Shown in pieces: positions 36,683 to 45,993 of a stretch of DNA of 64,000 nucleotides. Numbering within the stretch: the first letter of the stretch is position 1; each line of letters starts with the position of its first letter. Both the position numbers and the translations under genes were made by a program. The stretch is from positions 118,784 to 182,783 of the forward strand of contig CAXTWH010000003.1 in the NCBI GenBank assembly GCA_964247975.1, given 5' to 3'. Source of the stretch: KBS-96 sp964247975. GTDB taxonomy: Bacteria > Acidobacteriota > Terriglobia > Bryobacterales > Bryobacteraceae. The notes beneath the pieces are model-generated. The model saw only the letters and a program-made list of their open reading frames with translations, was not told the DNA's origin and searched no databases.

Positions 36683-37837
36683 ATGATCAGCCCACTTAAA
36701 CGCATTTCTCGCTTCACAATTATCGGTTTGGCGGCAGTTTCCACGTTTTGCGGCTTTGCTACTATCACCCGGCCGCCGGAAATCCCCTTTGAAAAGCATA
36801 CGCTTGATCTGGGCTCCAGCGAGTCAGTGGCGATCGCCGATATTGACGGTGACGGAAAACTGGACATTGTTTCCGGCGAGAACTGGTATCAATCGCCTCA
36901 ATGGAAAAAACATCATTTTCGGGATATCCTTTACACTAACAACTACATCGATGACCTCAGCACCGTGCCGCTCGATGTGGACGGGGATGGACATGTAGAC
37001 CTGGTCACTTCAGGATGGTTTTCAAAGAAGCTGGCTTGGTGGAAAAATCCTGGTTCGGCGAAAGGCGCGTGGGTGGAAACTCCGGTGGAAACTTCCTGGC
37101 CTATCGAATTTACATTCCTGGTCGATCTGGATAACGACGGGAAAGCCAACGAGATTCTGCCTCAGTTTGGCGATCTCAAAGCGCCGTTAACTTGGTACGA
37201 AAAAGGGCCGGGCGGATTGGTAAAGCATGTTGTCAGTTCGCGCAGCTACGGCCACGGTATCGGCGTGGGCGATGTGAACGGAGACGGACGGAATGATATT
37301 CTCACTCCGGCCGGCTGGCTGGAAGCTCCGCTCGATCCTCGCGCGGGCGACTGGAAATTTCATCCCGACTGGAATCTGGGCGATCTGGGATTTATCTACG
37401 TGCGTGATGTGAACGGGGATGGGCGGCCCGATCTGGTCACGTCGATGGCGCATAATTACGGCATCTTATGGCTGGAACAAGGCGCGAACGGAACCTGGAC
37501 TAAACATCTGGTTGACGATAGCTGGTCACAGCCTCATGCCATGACGATTGTTGATTTTCGCGGCGGCAATAACATCGGCTTGTTAACCGGAAAACGATTT
37601 ATGGCCCATAATGGTCATGACCCCGGCGAGCGCGAACCGCTAGGCATTTACTGGTATGAGCGGCGGCCGGTGCCGGGAAAAAGCGAACCGGAATGGGTGA
37701 AACACGAAATTGATTACAGCACCCGTACCGGCGGCGGCATGCAAATTCCCGTCATCGATATTGACGGCGACGGCGATCTGGATTTTGTAGTGGCCGGCAA
37801 AAGCGGTTTGTTTTTGTTCGAAAATAAATCAAGGTAG
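36683..37837 (+). CDS. secreted FG-GAP/VCBS repeat protein
   Basis: A 384-residue protein with an N-terminal hydrophobic export segment (FTIIGLAAVSTFCGFA) and several Ca-binding propeller repeats: ADIDGDGKLDIVSG, DVDGDGHVDLVTS, GDVNGDGRNDIL, DVNGDGRPDLV and DIDGDGDLDFVVAG. No UnbV domain is present, unlike the two CRTAC1 proteins in the window. It is followed after eight bases by the GMC oxidoreductase gene and is probably cotranscribed with it. Confidence 0.82.
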   Translation: MISPLKRISRFTIIGLAAVSTFCGFATITRPPEIPFEKHTLDLGSSESVAIADIDGDGKLDIVSGENWYQSPQWKKHHFRDILYTNNYIDDLSTVPLDVDGDGHVDLVTSGWFSKKLAWWKNPGSAKGAWVETPVETSWPIEFTFLVDLDNDGKANEILPQFGDLKAPLTWYEKGPGGLVKHVVSSRSYGHGIGVGDVNGDGRNDILTPAGWLEAPLDPRAGDWKFHPDWNLGDLGFIYVRDVNGDGRPDLVTSMAHNYGILWLEQGANGTWTKHLVDDSWSQPHAMTIVDFRGGNNIGLLTGKRFMAHNGHDPGEREPLGIYWYERRPVPGKSEPEWVKHEIDYSTRTGGGMQIPVIDIDGDGDLDFVVAGKSGLFLFENKSR

Positions 37838-37845
37838 CGGCGGGA

Positions 37846-39408
37846 ATGCTGAATAAGACTTACGACGTGATTGTGATCGGGTCCGGCGCGGGCGGCGGCA
37901 CTCTGTCCGCGCGTTTGGCCGGTTTGGGCGCTGATGTTCTGGTGCTCGAAGGCGGTCCGAAGGTGAATACGCGAACCGACTTCAACACTCATGCTCTGCC
38001 GTATGAGTTCGCGTATCGGCACATTCCGGTGATGAAGCCGGGCAAACCGGGTTTTGATGGCGAGCGGAGCAGGGGACTCGGCGGTAAAACAATGCTGTGG
38101 AACGCCGTTGCGCTTCGTTTCAGCCAGCGCGATTTTAAAGGCCGCAGCTTCGATGGTGCTGGGGAAGACTGGCCGCTGGAATACAAGGACATGGCTCCTT
38201 ATTATGATCGAATCGAGCGCGAAGTGGGCGTTTGCGGCAATTACGATCATTTAGAAGACCTGCCGGACGGCATTTTTCTTACGCCCGTGCCGATGAAGTG
38301 TTCCGACCGGATGATTCAGGAAGGCGCGCGAAAGCTTGGCGTTCCTGTCATCCATGTTCGCAAAGCAACTCTCAGCCAAGCCACCAGAACCCGCCCGGCC
38401 TGCCATTTCTGCGGTAACTGCATGTCGGGCTGCGATGTGGTAGCCAAATACAATTCAGCCGATGTGCATATGTATCCCGCGCTGAAAACCGGCAAACTAA
38501 CATTGCAGCCCAATAGCATTGTGTACGATCTGGCGATTTCCAATGAAGCGCGCGTCAACGAAGTGCGCTATTTTGACCGCGAAACGCGGGCGCAAGGTGC
38601 GGTTCGCGGCAAAGTAGTCGTGGTCGCCTGCGCCTGCGCGCAAAGCGTGGCGCTGTTGTTGATGTCAAAATCCAGCCGTTTCCCTAGTGGCTTGGGCAAC
38701 TCCAGCGGACAGTTAGGAAAGAACTTTATCCCGCACATTAACGCCGGATTTGAAGCGTTTCTCCACGATGCAATTGGCAAAGAAAGCGTCAACGACGAAG
38801 GCTTTCTCGATCATGCCTATGTTCCTTCGTTTGTGCATGAAAAAAAGCGTGATTACCCGCGCAGTTTTGGCGTTCAATTTAATTATCAGAACCATCGTTC
38901 AGTTGGCTGGGCGCGTAATCTGCCGGGGATGGGTAAATCCTACAAGGAAGCAGTAAAAGCGCGTTATCCGGCCTATCTGACCTTCAGCCCGTATCAGGAA
39001 ATGCTGCCCAATAAGAACAGCTTTATTGATCTGGATTATCAAACCCTGGATGAGTACGGATTGCCCCGGGCGCGGCGGCATTGGCAACTTTCAGAAACGG
39101 ATTGGAAGCTGCACAAAGACATGAAGAAGTGGTGCGCGGCGATTCTAACCGAAAGCAAAGCGGAAATTTTATCAGCGAGTGAACACCCGACTACCAATCA
39201 TGAAGTAGGCGGCTGCCGCATGGGGAAAGATCCCCGAACATCTGTGTTGAATTCATTCTGCCGATCCCATGATGTGCCGAATTTATACGTTGTGGATGCC
39301 AGCGTATTTCCTTCTTCCTCGGAGAAAAATCCTACGCTAACAATTATGGCTTTGGCTTCCCGCACCGCAGACCACATTGCCGACCGGCTGGCGAAAAGAG
39401 AAGTGTAA
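37846..39408 (+). CDS. GMC family FAD oxidoreductase
   Basis: A 520-residue flavoprotein. The FAD-binding fold begins YDVIVIGSGAGGGTLSARLA, followed by GLGGKTMLWNAVALRF; a Cys-rich segment CHFCGNCMSGCDV occurs near residues 185-197; the C-terminal GMC block is HEVGGCRMG...NLYVVDASVFPSSSEKNPTLTIMALA. It has no signal peptide, but the next gene carries a Tat-like one, so export as a complex is plausible. Related enzymes oxidise sugars or alcohols. It overlaps the next start by one base (TAATG). Confidence 0.86.
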   Translation: MLNKTYDVIVIGSGAGGGTLSARLAGLGADVLVLEGGPKVNTRTDFNTHALPYEFAYRHIPVMKPGKPGFDGERSRGLGGKTMLWNAVALRFSQRDFKGRSFDGAGEDWPLEYKDMAPYYDRIEREVGVCGNYDHLEDLPDGIFLTPVPMKCSDRMIQEGARKLGVPVIHVRKATLSQATRTRPACHFCGNCMSGCDVVAKYNSADVHMYPALKTGKLTLQPNSIVYDLAISNEARVNEVRYFDRETRAQGAVRGKVVVVACACAQSVALLLMSKSSRFPSGLGNSSGQLGKNFIPHINAGFEAFLHDAIGKESVNDEGFLDHAYVPSFVHEKKRDYPRSFGVQFNYQNHRSVGWARNLPGMGKSYKEAVKARYPAYLTFSPYQEMLPNKNSFIDLDYQTLDEYGLPRARRHWQLSETDWKLHKDMKKWCAAILTESKAEILSASEHPTTNHEVGGCRMGKDPRTSVLNSFCRSHDVPNLYVVDASVFPSSSEKNPTLTIMALASRTADHIADRLAKREV

Positions 39409-39983
39409 TGGCTACTTACAACAGCGATCGACGCTCCGTTTTAAAAATCATCGGCGCGATTGGCGCCACCTGCGCTTATCCGTTTTCCGGCGACGAGCTT
39501 TACGGCCAGACCGAACACTCTCACGCTCATGCCGTTCCGCCCGTTGTGGCTACCCGGCGATTTTTGAACGACCAGGATTTTGCCATGATCTCGCAGGTGG
39601 CCGAGCTGATTATTCCGGAAACCGATACGCCCGGAGCCATCAAAGCAGGCGTTCCCGATTATATTGATTTATTAGTTTCGCGGGAAACTGACCATCAATA
39701 TTTAGTTGCTGACGGCTTGCGCTGGTTGAATGAAGAAAGTGCGCGGATAGCGGATAAACCGTTTCTGCAGCTTACAGAAAGAGAACAATATTCCATCCTT
39801 CAACCTCTGTGCGATTGGAACCAGCCGGGGCAACCGAAACCGCGCAACATCGAATTCTTTCGCCTGATTAAATCGCTTACTGCTGACGGCTATTACACTT
39901 CCAGAGTAGGTTTGGTGGAAGAATTGGGCTACAAAGGCAACACCGTTCGCAGCAGCTACCCGGATTGCGTACACGAACATTAG
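39408..39983 (+). CDS. gluconate 2-dehydrogenase subunit 3 family protein with Tat-like signal
   Basis: A 191-residue protein of the small-subunit family that accompanies GMC dehydrogenases. It opens with a Tat-type sequence (DRRSVLKIIGAIGATCAYPF), then FLNDQDFAMISQVAELIIPETDTPGAIKAGVPDYIDLL, the family signature. It probably carries the folded flavoprotein across the membrane. No cytochrome c subunit is present here, so the electron acceptor is unknown. Its end overlaps nadE by four bases. Confidence 0.85.
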   Translation: MATYNSDRRSVLKIIGAIGATCAYPFSGDELYGQTEHSHAHAVPPVVATRRFLNDQDFAMISQVAELIIPETDTPGAIKAGVPDYIDLLVSRETDHQYLVADGLRWLNEESARIADKPFLQLTEREQYSILQPLCDWNQPGQPKPRNIEFFRLIKSLTADGYYTSRVGLVEELGYKGNTVRSSYPDCVHEH

Positions 39984-42115
39984 CTTTGTTGAGCGGACAG
40001 TGGGCTCGTTTGTTCAGGAATGAGTGCCAATTCATCGAGCCACGGCGTGGCTTCGCTGTCGCTCGGGGCGCGATAATCGCCGCGCGGTGAAAGCGATCCA
40101 CCGGAGCCTACTTTGGGTCCGTTCGGAATGCAGCTTCGCTTGAACTGGCTGAATTTGAAGAACCGCTCGATGAAGATGCGCAGATTGTGTTTGATCTGCG
40201 CCGCGTTATAAACATGATGTTCTTTGGCGGGAATGTCCGGCCAGCTTCCTTGGGAAGCGTCATGCCAAGCGCAGTAAGCCAGGAAAGCAACTTTGGGCGG
40301 CGCGTAGCCGAAGCGCAGAATGTGATACAGGTTGAAATCCTGAAGATCGTATGGGCCAATGAAATCTTCCGTATGCTGATGCGGCTCTTCAGCGTCATCG
40401 GTTCCGGGAACTAGTTCCGGGCTGATCTTGGTTTCTAGAATATCGAGCAGCACCGCGCTGGCGTCTTCGCCAAGCTGCTTAGTATGCGCGACCCATCGCA
40501 CTACATGGGCCATCAGAGTTTTCGGAACGCTGGAATTTACGTTGTAATGCGACATCTGATCGCCCACGCCGTAAGTGCACCAGCCAAGCGCCAGTTCGCT
40601 CAAGTCGCCGGTTCCCACCACAAACCCGTTATGCATGTTTGCTAAACGGAACAGATGGCTGGTTCGCTCGCCCGCCTGAACGTTCTCAAAGGTCACATCG
40701 TAAACCTTTTCGCCCTGGCTGAACGGGTGTCCGAGATCGGCCAGCATCTGCCGGCAACTGGGGCGTATGTCAATTTCCATCACTTCACACCCGACCGCGT
40801 TCATCAAGCGATGGGCCTGGTCGAGCGTTCGGCTGGAAGTGGCAAAGCCGGGCATGGTGACGCCCAGAATATTTTTTCGCGGATACCCTAAAAGGTCGAT
40901 AGCTTGCGCCGTGACCAGAAGCGCTTGCGTCGAATCGAGGCCGCCGGAAATTCCAATTACCGGGCGTTTGATGCCGCTTGATTGGAGGCGCTTAGTCAAG
41001 CCTTGTACCTGAATCCGATACAGTTCCGAGCAACGCTCTTCGCGCCCGGCTGCTGCCGACGGCACGTAAGGAAAACGCTCCACCGGACGACGCAGCAGCA
41101 AAACATCATTGTTAGGCAGTTCCAAGGAACACTGAATAGTTTGATAGTTTTGGAGTCGATCACGCTCACGCATGACGTTCTGCACGAAAGTAGTCTGGCG
41201 TGATCGGTCCTGCGACAAGCGTTCTAAATCAATTTCTGATGAGATAAGCTGCGAACTGGTGCTGAAGCGGCGGCTTTCGGCCAGTAGGGTGCCGTTTTCC
41301 GCAATTAACGCTTGTCCGTCCCAAGCCAAGTCCGTGGTTGATTCGCCGTAGCCTGCCGCCGAAAACACATAAGCCGCCACACAGCGTGCAGACTGGCCGA
41401 TCACAAGCTGTCGCCGATAATCGGCTTTGGAAATGGTGACGTTCGAAGCGGACAAATTGAACAACACGGTGGCGCCCGCCATTGCTGCATAGGAAGAAGG
41501 CGGAACGGGCGCCCAAAGATCCTCGCAGATTTCGACGTAAAAGGTAAGAAGCGATTGTTGCTTGCCGTGGAATAAAAGATGGTTGCCGAAAGGAATGCTG
41601 TTCTGTCCGCAAAGCGCAATCGCGTCCACCGTGGCCGCATCAGCCGGGGCGAATTGGCGCATTTCGTAAAACTCGCGGTAGTTCGGAAGATAGGTTTTCG
41701 GAACAACGCCCAGAATGCTGCCGTTGGCAATCACTGCCGCGCAATTGAACAAGGAATGATGCACTCGAAGAGGCAGTCCCACAATGGCCAAAATCGAAAG
41801 GCTACGCGTCGCCTCGACAATCTTGTTGAGCCCATCTAAACACGCATCCAAAAGAGCCTTTTGATGAAAAAGGTCTTCGCAGGAATAAGCGGATAACCCA
41901 AGCTCCGGGAATAAAACAATCGCCGCTTGGTCGTCAGCGGCTTGTTTCATCAGCAGAACCGTTTGTTCGGCGTTGTAGGCTGGATCAGCGACGCGAACAA
42001 CCGGGGTGGCAACGGCCACTCGCAGAAAATCATGGTTGAAGAAGTTAAAAAACTGTTGACCTGGTTTCACGGCGAAGTCTGGGCTGAGGAATTCCTCTTG
42101 TCCTGAGTGTGACAT
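39980..42115 (-). CDS. nadE: glutamine-dependent NAD+ synthetase
   Basis: A 711-residue two-domain enzyme. The N-terminal nitrilase-type glutaminase has VLFPELGLSAYSCEDLF (Glu), a Lys in VPKTYLPNYREFYE and the catalytic Cys in VEICEDLWAP. The C-terminal synthetase has the ATP loop GISGGLDSTQALL. It makes NAD+ from deamido-NAD+ using glutamine. The first about 25 residues (from MSHSGQEEF) precede the conserved core and the start is not supported by a ribosome binding site; GTG about 16 codons later is an alternative. Confidence 0.92.
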   Translation of the reverse strand: MSHSGQEEFLSPDFAVKPGQQFFNFFNHDFLRVAVATPVVRVADPAYNAEQTVLLMKQAADDQAAIVLFPELGLSAYSCEDLFHQKALLDACLDGLNKIVEATRSLSILAIVGLPLRVHHSLFNCAAVIANGSILGVVPKTYLPNYREFYEMRQFAPADAATVDAIALCGQNSIPFGNHLLFHGKQQSLLTFYVEICEDLWAPVPPSSYAAMAGATVLFNLSASNVTISKADYRRQLVIGQSARCVAAYVFSAAGYGESTTDLAWDGQALIAENGTLLAESRRFSTSSQLISSEIDLERLSQDRSRQTTFVQNVMRERDRLQNYQTIQCSLELPNNDVLLLRRPVERFPYVPSAAAGREERCSELYRIQVQGLTKRLQSSGIKRPVIGISGGLDSTQALLVTAQAIDLLGYPRKNILGVTMPGFATSSRTLDQAHRLMNAVGCEVMEIDIRPSCRQMLADLGHPFSQGEKVYDVTFENVQAGERTSHLFRLANMHNGFVVGTGDLSELALGWCTYGVGDQMSHYNVNSSVPKTLMAHVVRWVAHTKQLGEDASAVLLDILETKISPELVPGTDDAEEPHQHTEDFIGPYDLQDFNLYHILRFGYAPPKVAFLAYCAWHDASQGSWPDIPAKEHHVYNAAQIKHNLRIFIERFFKFSQFKRSCIPNGPKVGSGGSLSPRGDYRAPSDSEATPWLDELALIPEQTSPLSAQQS

Positions 42116-42199
42116 ACAGGCTCAAGAAAAGGCCGGTGTAGACTGGACCCTAATGCTGGAAATCTGCAACTTGATTTCTCTGGCGCTTGTCTTTGAATC

Positions 42200-43150
42200 A
42201 TGGCGGAAGAAACAAAAAAGCGGAAACGCTCTAAACTGGACGAGCCGGAATTTTGTTTGCACAAAGGCGAAGCCATTCCCGCCGGTTTAGCGCGAACATT
42301 AAACGAGCAACTGGAAGCGGCTTCTTCGTTTCTGCGAAACGGGTCCGCAATGGAAGAAGCCATTCATAACGCTCGCAAAGCTTTGAAAAAATGCCGGTCA
42401 ATTCTGCGGATCCTGCGGCCGGTTCTTGGTCCTGTTTACCGAACCGCGAACGCGCAACTGCGCGATGAGGGCCGGAAGCTGTCGGAGCTTCGTGACGCTC
42501 AGGCGTTAATTGAAACAATTGACGGTTTTGGAAGTCAGGGGACAAGGCTAACTGTGCTGAAAAGGATCAAGCAGGTTCATTTCAATCTTCAGAAGCGCAA
42601 AAACGAATTGAGCCGTAAGTTAAGCGATGCCGGTGATATTGCCGAGTTAGCGGCGAAGCTGGAGGAAGTTCGAAACCAGATTGCCGCTTGGCCCATTGCC
42701 GATGCCGATCAACAAACGATCTTCGCGGCTGTTAAGGAAACGGTGAAGCGTGGGCGCAGAGCATTCAAACAAGCTCTGGCCGATGAACACGCGGAAAACT
42801 ACCACGAGTGGCGTAAACGGGTTAAAGATCTGCGATATCAGCTTGAGTTTGTCAGCCAATGGTGGCCGGACGTTTTGGAAGGCTACGCAAAAAATGCAAA
42901 AAATCTTGAACAGGAACTTGGAGAAGACCATAACCTTGCTGTTTTATACGAGATGGCTTTTCCAGCGAAATCCGCGGCGGCAAACAGTTCGGAAGATCTG
43001 AAAACGCTGCTGATTAACAAACAGATTCAGTTGCGTGCCAACGCCCAGGCGATCGGCCGTGTTTTATACGGAGAAAAACCGAAGCACTGGGCGCGGCGAT
43101 TGGAGCTTTGTTACAAACTTCAAGACAAGGACCATGCGGCGTCTGTTTAA
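42200..43150 (+). CDS. CHAD domain protein
   Basis: A 316-residue, highly basic, all-helical protein. The conserved histidine helices of the CHAD family are visible: AIHNARKALKKCRSILRILRPVLG near the N-terminus and YHEWRKRVKDLRYQLEFV later. CHAD domains bind inorganic polyphosphate. No polyphosphate kinase or CYTH domain is next to it. It overlaps the convergent membrane protein gene by four bases. Confidence 0.85.
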   Translation: MAEETKKRKRSKLDEPEFCLHKGEAIPAGLARTLNEQLEAASSFLRNGSAMEEAIHNARKALKKCRSILRILRPVLGPVYRTANAQLRDEGRKLSELRDAQALIETIDGFGSQGTRLTVLKRIKQVHFNLQKRKNELSRKLSDAGDIAELAAKLEEVRNQIAAWPIADADQQTIFAAVKETVKRGRRAFKQALADEHAENYHEWRKRVKDLRYQLEFVSQWWPDVLEGYAKNAKNLEQELGEDHNLAVLYEMAFPAKSAAANSSEDLKTLLINKQIQLRANAQAIGRVLYGEKPKHWARRLELCYKLQDKDHAASV

Positions 43151-43815
43151 GCATTGGCCGCAGCAGGAGGCGGTTTTCGTAGCGCCAGCGTGCAAACTAC
43201 CGTGGCAACTAAGCTCAGGCTGAAGAATGCAATATCAACAAAGCTGAATGCTGCCTGGTTCACAAACAGCGCGCTTAGGCTGTGAACTGCGCTGGCTACA
43301 AGCTGAAACAAAAACAGCCGCCGCAGCCATTGCGGATTTCTCTCGACAGCCAAATCCTGTTGACGGAGCCTGCGAACCAGAAACGAAATGACCAGCAGCG
43401 TCACCATCGTATCTGCAATAAAAGCAAGCGCGCCAGCGGCTTCAAACGATTCCTTGTCAGGCGAGCCAGCCAGAAAGATGTTGATGCCTGCTCCAGCCAG
43501 CAAGGTGAAAACAACAGGACTCAAGAATCGGGCAGGAGCCGCGCTGCGCAAGACCGGAAGGCTAATCAGTTCCAAGGCGACCGAAGGCGTCAGGAAAACA
43601 TCCATCGTATCGCCCAGCAGACTCAGGTTTTCTACTCCCTGTGACGCAAAACCGAACTTTAAAGTGGCGACTCCAAAGATGATGTCAAGCGCGGTTGAAA
43701 TTGTGAACAGAAAGTATGTTTTGTGCAACCCCAGCAGAAACATTCGCGCGAGCAGCAACCCAAGCGCGACCATCCATAAAATCAGCAGAACATGTAGGAT
43801 TGCATCAGGCGACAT
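43147..43815 (-). CDS. seven-helix membrane protein of unknown function
   Basis: About 222 residues starting MSPDAILHVLLILWMVALG, with six to seven hydrophobic helices evenly spaced and a short polar C-terminus. No motif is recognised; similar uncharacterised membrane proteins are common in Acidobacteriota. ATG 43815 is chosen because the longer frame from 43869 would overlap the upstream BtuF-like gene. It lies 35 bases downstream of that gene on the same strand, so the two may be cotranscribed. Confidence 0.65.
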   Translation of the reverse strand: MSPDAILHVLLILWMVALGLLLARMFLLGLHKTYFLFTISTALDIIFGVATLKFGFASQGVENLSLLGDTMDVFLTPSVALELISLPVLRSAAPARFLSPVVFTLLAGAGINIFLAGSPDKESFEAAGALAFIADTMVTLLVISFLVRRLRQQDLAVERNPQWLRRLFLFQLVASAVHSLSALFVNQAAFSFVDIAFFSLSLVATVVCTLALRKPPPAAANA

Positions 43816-43850
43816 AAGAAACGCAGGTAGAAAGTATTTATTCCAGATTA

Positions 43851-44765
43851 CTAGAGCAGCGGCTCCCAACCGATTCCCTGCAAAGTGGATTCAAACAGAT
43901 TGGGATGGGCCAGTTCGGCAAAGATGCGCAGTGATTCCACAATCCGTGGTCCTGGGCGGTTCATAAATTGATTGCCGTCGCACAAGTAAACGCGCTGAGA
44001 GCGGACCGCCTTTAAATCGTTCCATCCGGGTTGCGCTGTCAGAACAGCAAGTTCTTGTCTGGTGCGAGCGATGTCAAAACCGCAGGGAAGGCAAACAATG
44101 ATGTCAGGATCAGCGGCTACCACTTCCTGCCAATCGAGATAACCGGAGTGTTTTCCGGCTTCGCCGAATAAGCACTCCGCGCCCGTCATTTCAACCAGTT
44201 CGGGAATCCAGTTGCCTGCTGACATCAAAGGCTGTAGCCATTCCAAACAAGCAATGGTAAGGCGGGTGTTGTCCAGCCGCGCTTCCGCTGCGATCCGATT
44301 GACTCTTTCCTGCAACTGCGAAATCAGTGTTTGACCGTTTTGCCGGACTCCGCAACTCGTCGCAATGCGGTTGATATCTGCCCAGATGCCTGCAAGCGAT
44401 TCAGCTTCCAGGGAAATAATTTGCACATCGCTTGAAAGTTCTTTTGAAAGCGCTTGTTCAACATCCTCCCGACTGACCGCGCAGATACTGCACTGAGTTT
44501 GGGTGATAATGTGCGTCGGTTTCAACTCGGCAATCAAATGCGTATTCAGATCAAAGAAGCTGAGCGCCTGCATTAATCGTGATTTCACCAGGTCATCAAT
44601 GTTTCCGCTGTCAACGTTTTGCGGAACGCGGGATTGCGTGCAAACCGGAAGAAGTTGAGCCGCAGCCGGATAATCGCATTCGTGCGAACGTCCCACTTGA
44701 AACTGGCCTAAGCCGAGGGCATGAACCATTTCGGTAGCGCTGGGAAGCAGGGAAAGAAGTCGCAC
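43851..44765 (-). CDS. BtuF-like periplasmic-binding-fold protein without signal peptide
   Basis: A 304-residue member of the cobalamin/siderophore-binding family (helical-backbone fold). It begins directly with the fold, RLLSLLPSATEMVHALGLG...VGRSHECDYP, and shows QTQCSICAV and CLPCGFDIART; there is no export signal or lipobox. The His-Glu-Cys segment and Cys pairs suggest metal or corrinoid contact. Soluble homologues of this type are found outside BtuCD operons; no BtuC or BtuD gene is nearby. Function uncertain. Confidence 0.8.
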   Translation of the reverse strand: MRLLSLLPSATEMVHALGLGQFQVGRSHECDYPAAAQLLPVCTQSRVPQNVDSGNIDDLVKSRLMQALSFFDLNTHLIAELKPTHIITQTQCSICAVSREDVEQALSKELSSDVQIISLEAESLAGIWADINRIATSCGVRQNGQTLISQLQERVNRIAAEARLDNTRLTIACLEWLQPLMSAGNWIPELVEMTGAECLFGEAGKHSGYLDWQEVVAADPDIIVCLPCGFDIARTRQELAVLTAQPGWNDLKAVRSQRVYLCDGNQFMNRPGPRIVESLRIFAELAHPNLFESTLQGIGWEPLL

Positions 44766-44800
44766 AAATCGTAATTAAGGTAAGCTCAGCAATTAAACAA

Positions 44801-44841
44801 CGGAACAGGGAACAAGCAGCCGGTGTTTGTTCCCTGTTCCG
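44801..44841. terminator. 15-base-pair hairpin terminator after kdgK
   Basis: CGGAACAGGGAACAA (44801-44815) pairs perfectly with TTGTTCCCTGTTCCG (44827-44841). On the minus strand the tail is TTGTTTAATT. It lies ten bases after the sugar kinase stop. Confidence 0.75.
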
Positions 44842-44850
44842 TCCTGCAAT

Positions 44851-45933
44851 TTAGCGTTGAATACGGGCGGAACCGCCTTTTGCGAAAGCACGTACCTGGT
44901 CAAGCGTGGCCATCGTGGTGTCGCCGGGAAAGGTGGTTAGCAGCGCACCGTGCGCCCAGCCGAGTTTGATCGCTTCTTCCGGGGCAGCGCCGCTCAGAAG
45001 CCCATAGAAGAAGCCTGCGGCAAAACCGTCTCCGCCACCCACCCGATCATAAACATCCAGTTCAGCAGTCGGCGCGGAATAAGTTTTTCCGTTCACCCAG
45101 GCCACTGCGCTCCAGCTATGGCGATTGGTGGAGTGAACTTCCCGCAGCGTTGTGGCAATCACTTTCACTTGCGGCTGCTTCTCGATTACCTTATTGATCA
45201 TGTGGAAAAACGCGCTCGGGTCAAGCTTCGATGTCGCTGAAACGTCCTGCCCGGGAATACCTAAGCCTTTTTGCAGGTCTTCTTCGTTTCCGACCAGCAC
45301 ATCCACATGCTCCACAATGCGACCGATTAATTCCACCGCGCGCGCGGGGCCGCCGGAAAAGCTCCAGAGTTTTTCGCGATAGTTCAAGTCAAAGGAAGTC
45401 ACCGCGCCAGCCGCTTTCGCCGCCTTCATGGCTTCAATGATTAACTCGGACGTGGTTTCCGAAAGCGCCGCAAAAATGCCGCCGCTATGAAACCACCGCA
45501 CGCCGCTGCTGAAAATGGCGTTCCAATCGAAGTCGCCAGGCTTCAACAGTCCTCCGGCCTCGTTGGCTCGGTTATAAAATACAACGGGAGGGCGAATTCC
45601 TAAGCCGCGATCGCTGTATACCGTGGCCATGTTCGGCCCGGTAACGCCGTTATGGTCAAAGTATTTGTAGAACGGCTTCACTCCCATTGCGCGAACCCGC
45701 TCTGCAATCAGATCGCCAATCGGATATTTGACCATTGCCGAAGCGATGCCGGTTCTTTGCAGAAAGCAATCCGACAGATTTGCCGCAACGTTGAACTCGC
45801 CGCCGCTCACATGAATATCGCACTGATGTGCTTTGCGGAAAGGAATAATTCCCGGATCAAGCCGGTGAACCAACGCTCCGAGCGAAAGAAAATCTAACGC
45901 GCCATCTTGACGAATACTTAGACCGTCACTCAT
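44851..45933 (-). CDS. kdgK: 2-keto-3-deoxygluconate kinase-like PfkB sugar kinase
   Basis: A 360-residue ribokinase-family enzyme. The N-terminal substrate segment HVSGGEFNVAANLSDCF and the C-terminal anion-hole and base DRVGGGDGFAAGFFYGLL are clear; VGNEEDLQKGLG and SFDLNYREKLWS fit the KDG kinase branch. GGGGAG about seven bases before ATG 45933 supports the start. It follows gnd by about 60 bases on the same strand, so Entner-Doudoroff-type and pentose phosphate steps are adjacent. Another hexose substrate cannot be excluded. Confidence 0.8.
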   Translation of the reverse strand: MSDGLSIRQDGALDFLSLGALVHRLDPGIIPFRKAHQCDIHVSGGEFNVAANLSDCFLQRTGIASAMVKYPIGDLIAERVRAMGVKPFYKYFDHNGVTGPNMATVYSDRGLGIRPPVVFYNRANEAGGLLKPGDFDWNAIFSSGVRWFHSGGIFAALSETTSELIIEAMKAAKAAGAVTSFDLNYREKLWSFSGGPARAVELIGRIVEHVDVLVGNEEDLQKGLGIPGQDVSATSKLDPSAFFHMINKVIEKQPQVKVIATTLREVHSTNRHSWSAVAWVNGKTYSAPTAELDVYDRVGGGDGFAAGFFYGLLSGAAPEEAIKLGWAHGALLTTFPGDTTMATLDQVRAFAKGGSARIQR

Positions 45934-45993
45934 TCTGTTCTCCCCATTATCATAGCTTTGTTCATGAAAAAAGACCCTCTTGGAATTGAAGTG

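Noticed and set aside
32683..44841. Shared TTCCCTGTTCCG stretch near 32690 and in the hairpin after kdgK, and similar GGGAAC hairpins at 35461
   Set aside because: Only about a dozen bases match and the contexts differ; it is not enough to claim a repeat family.
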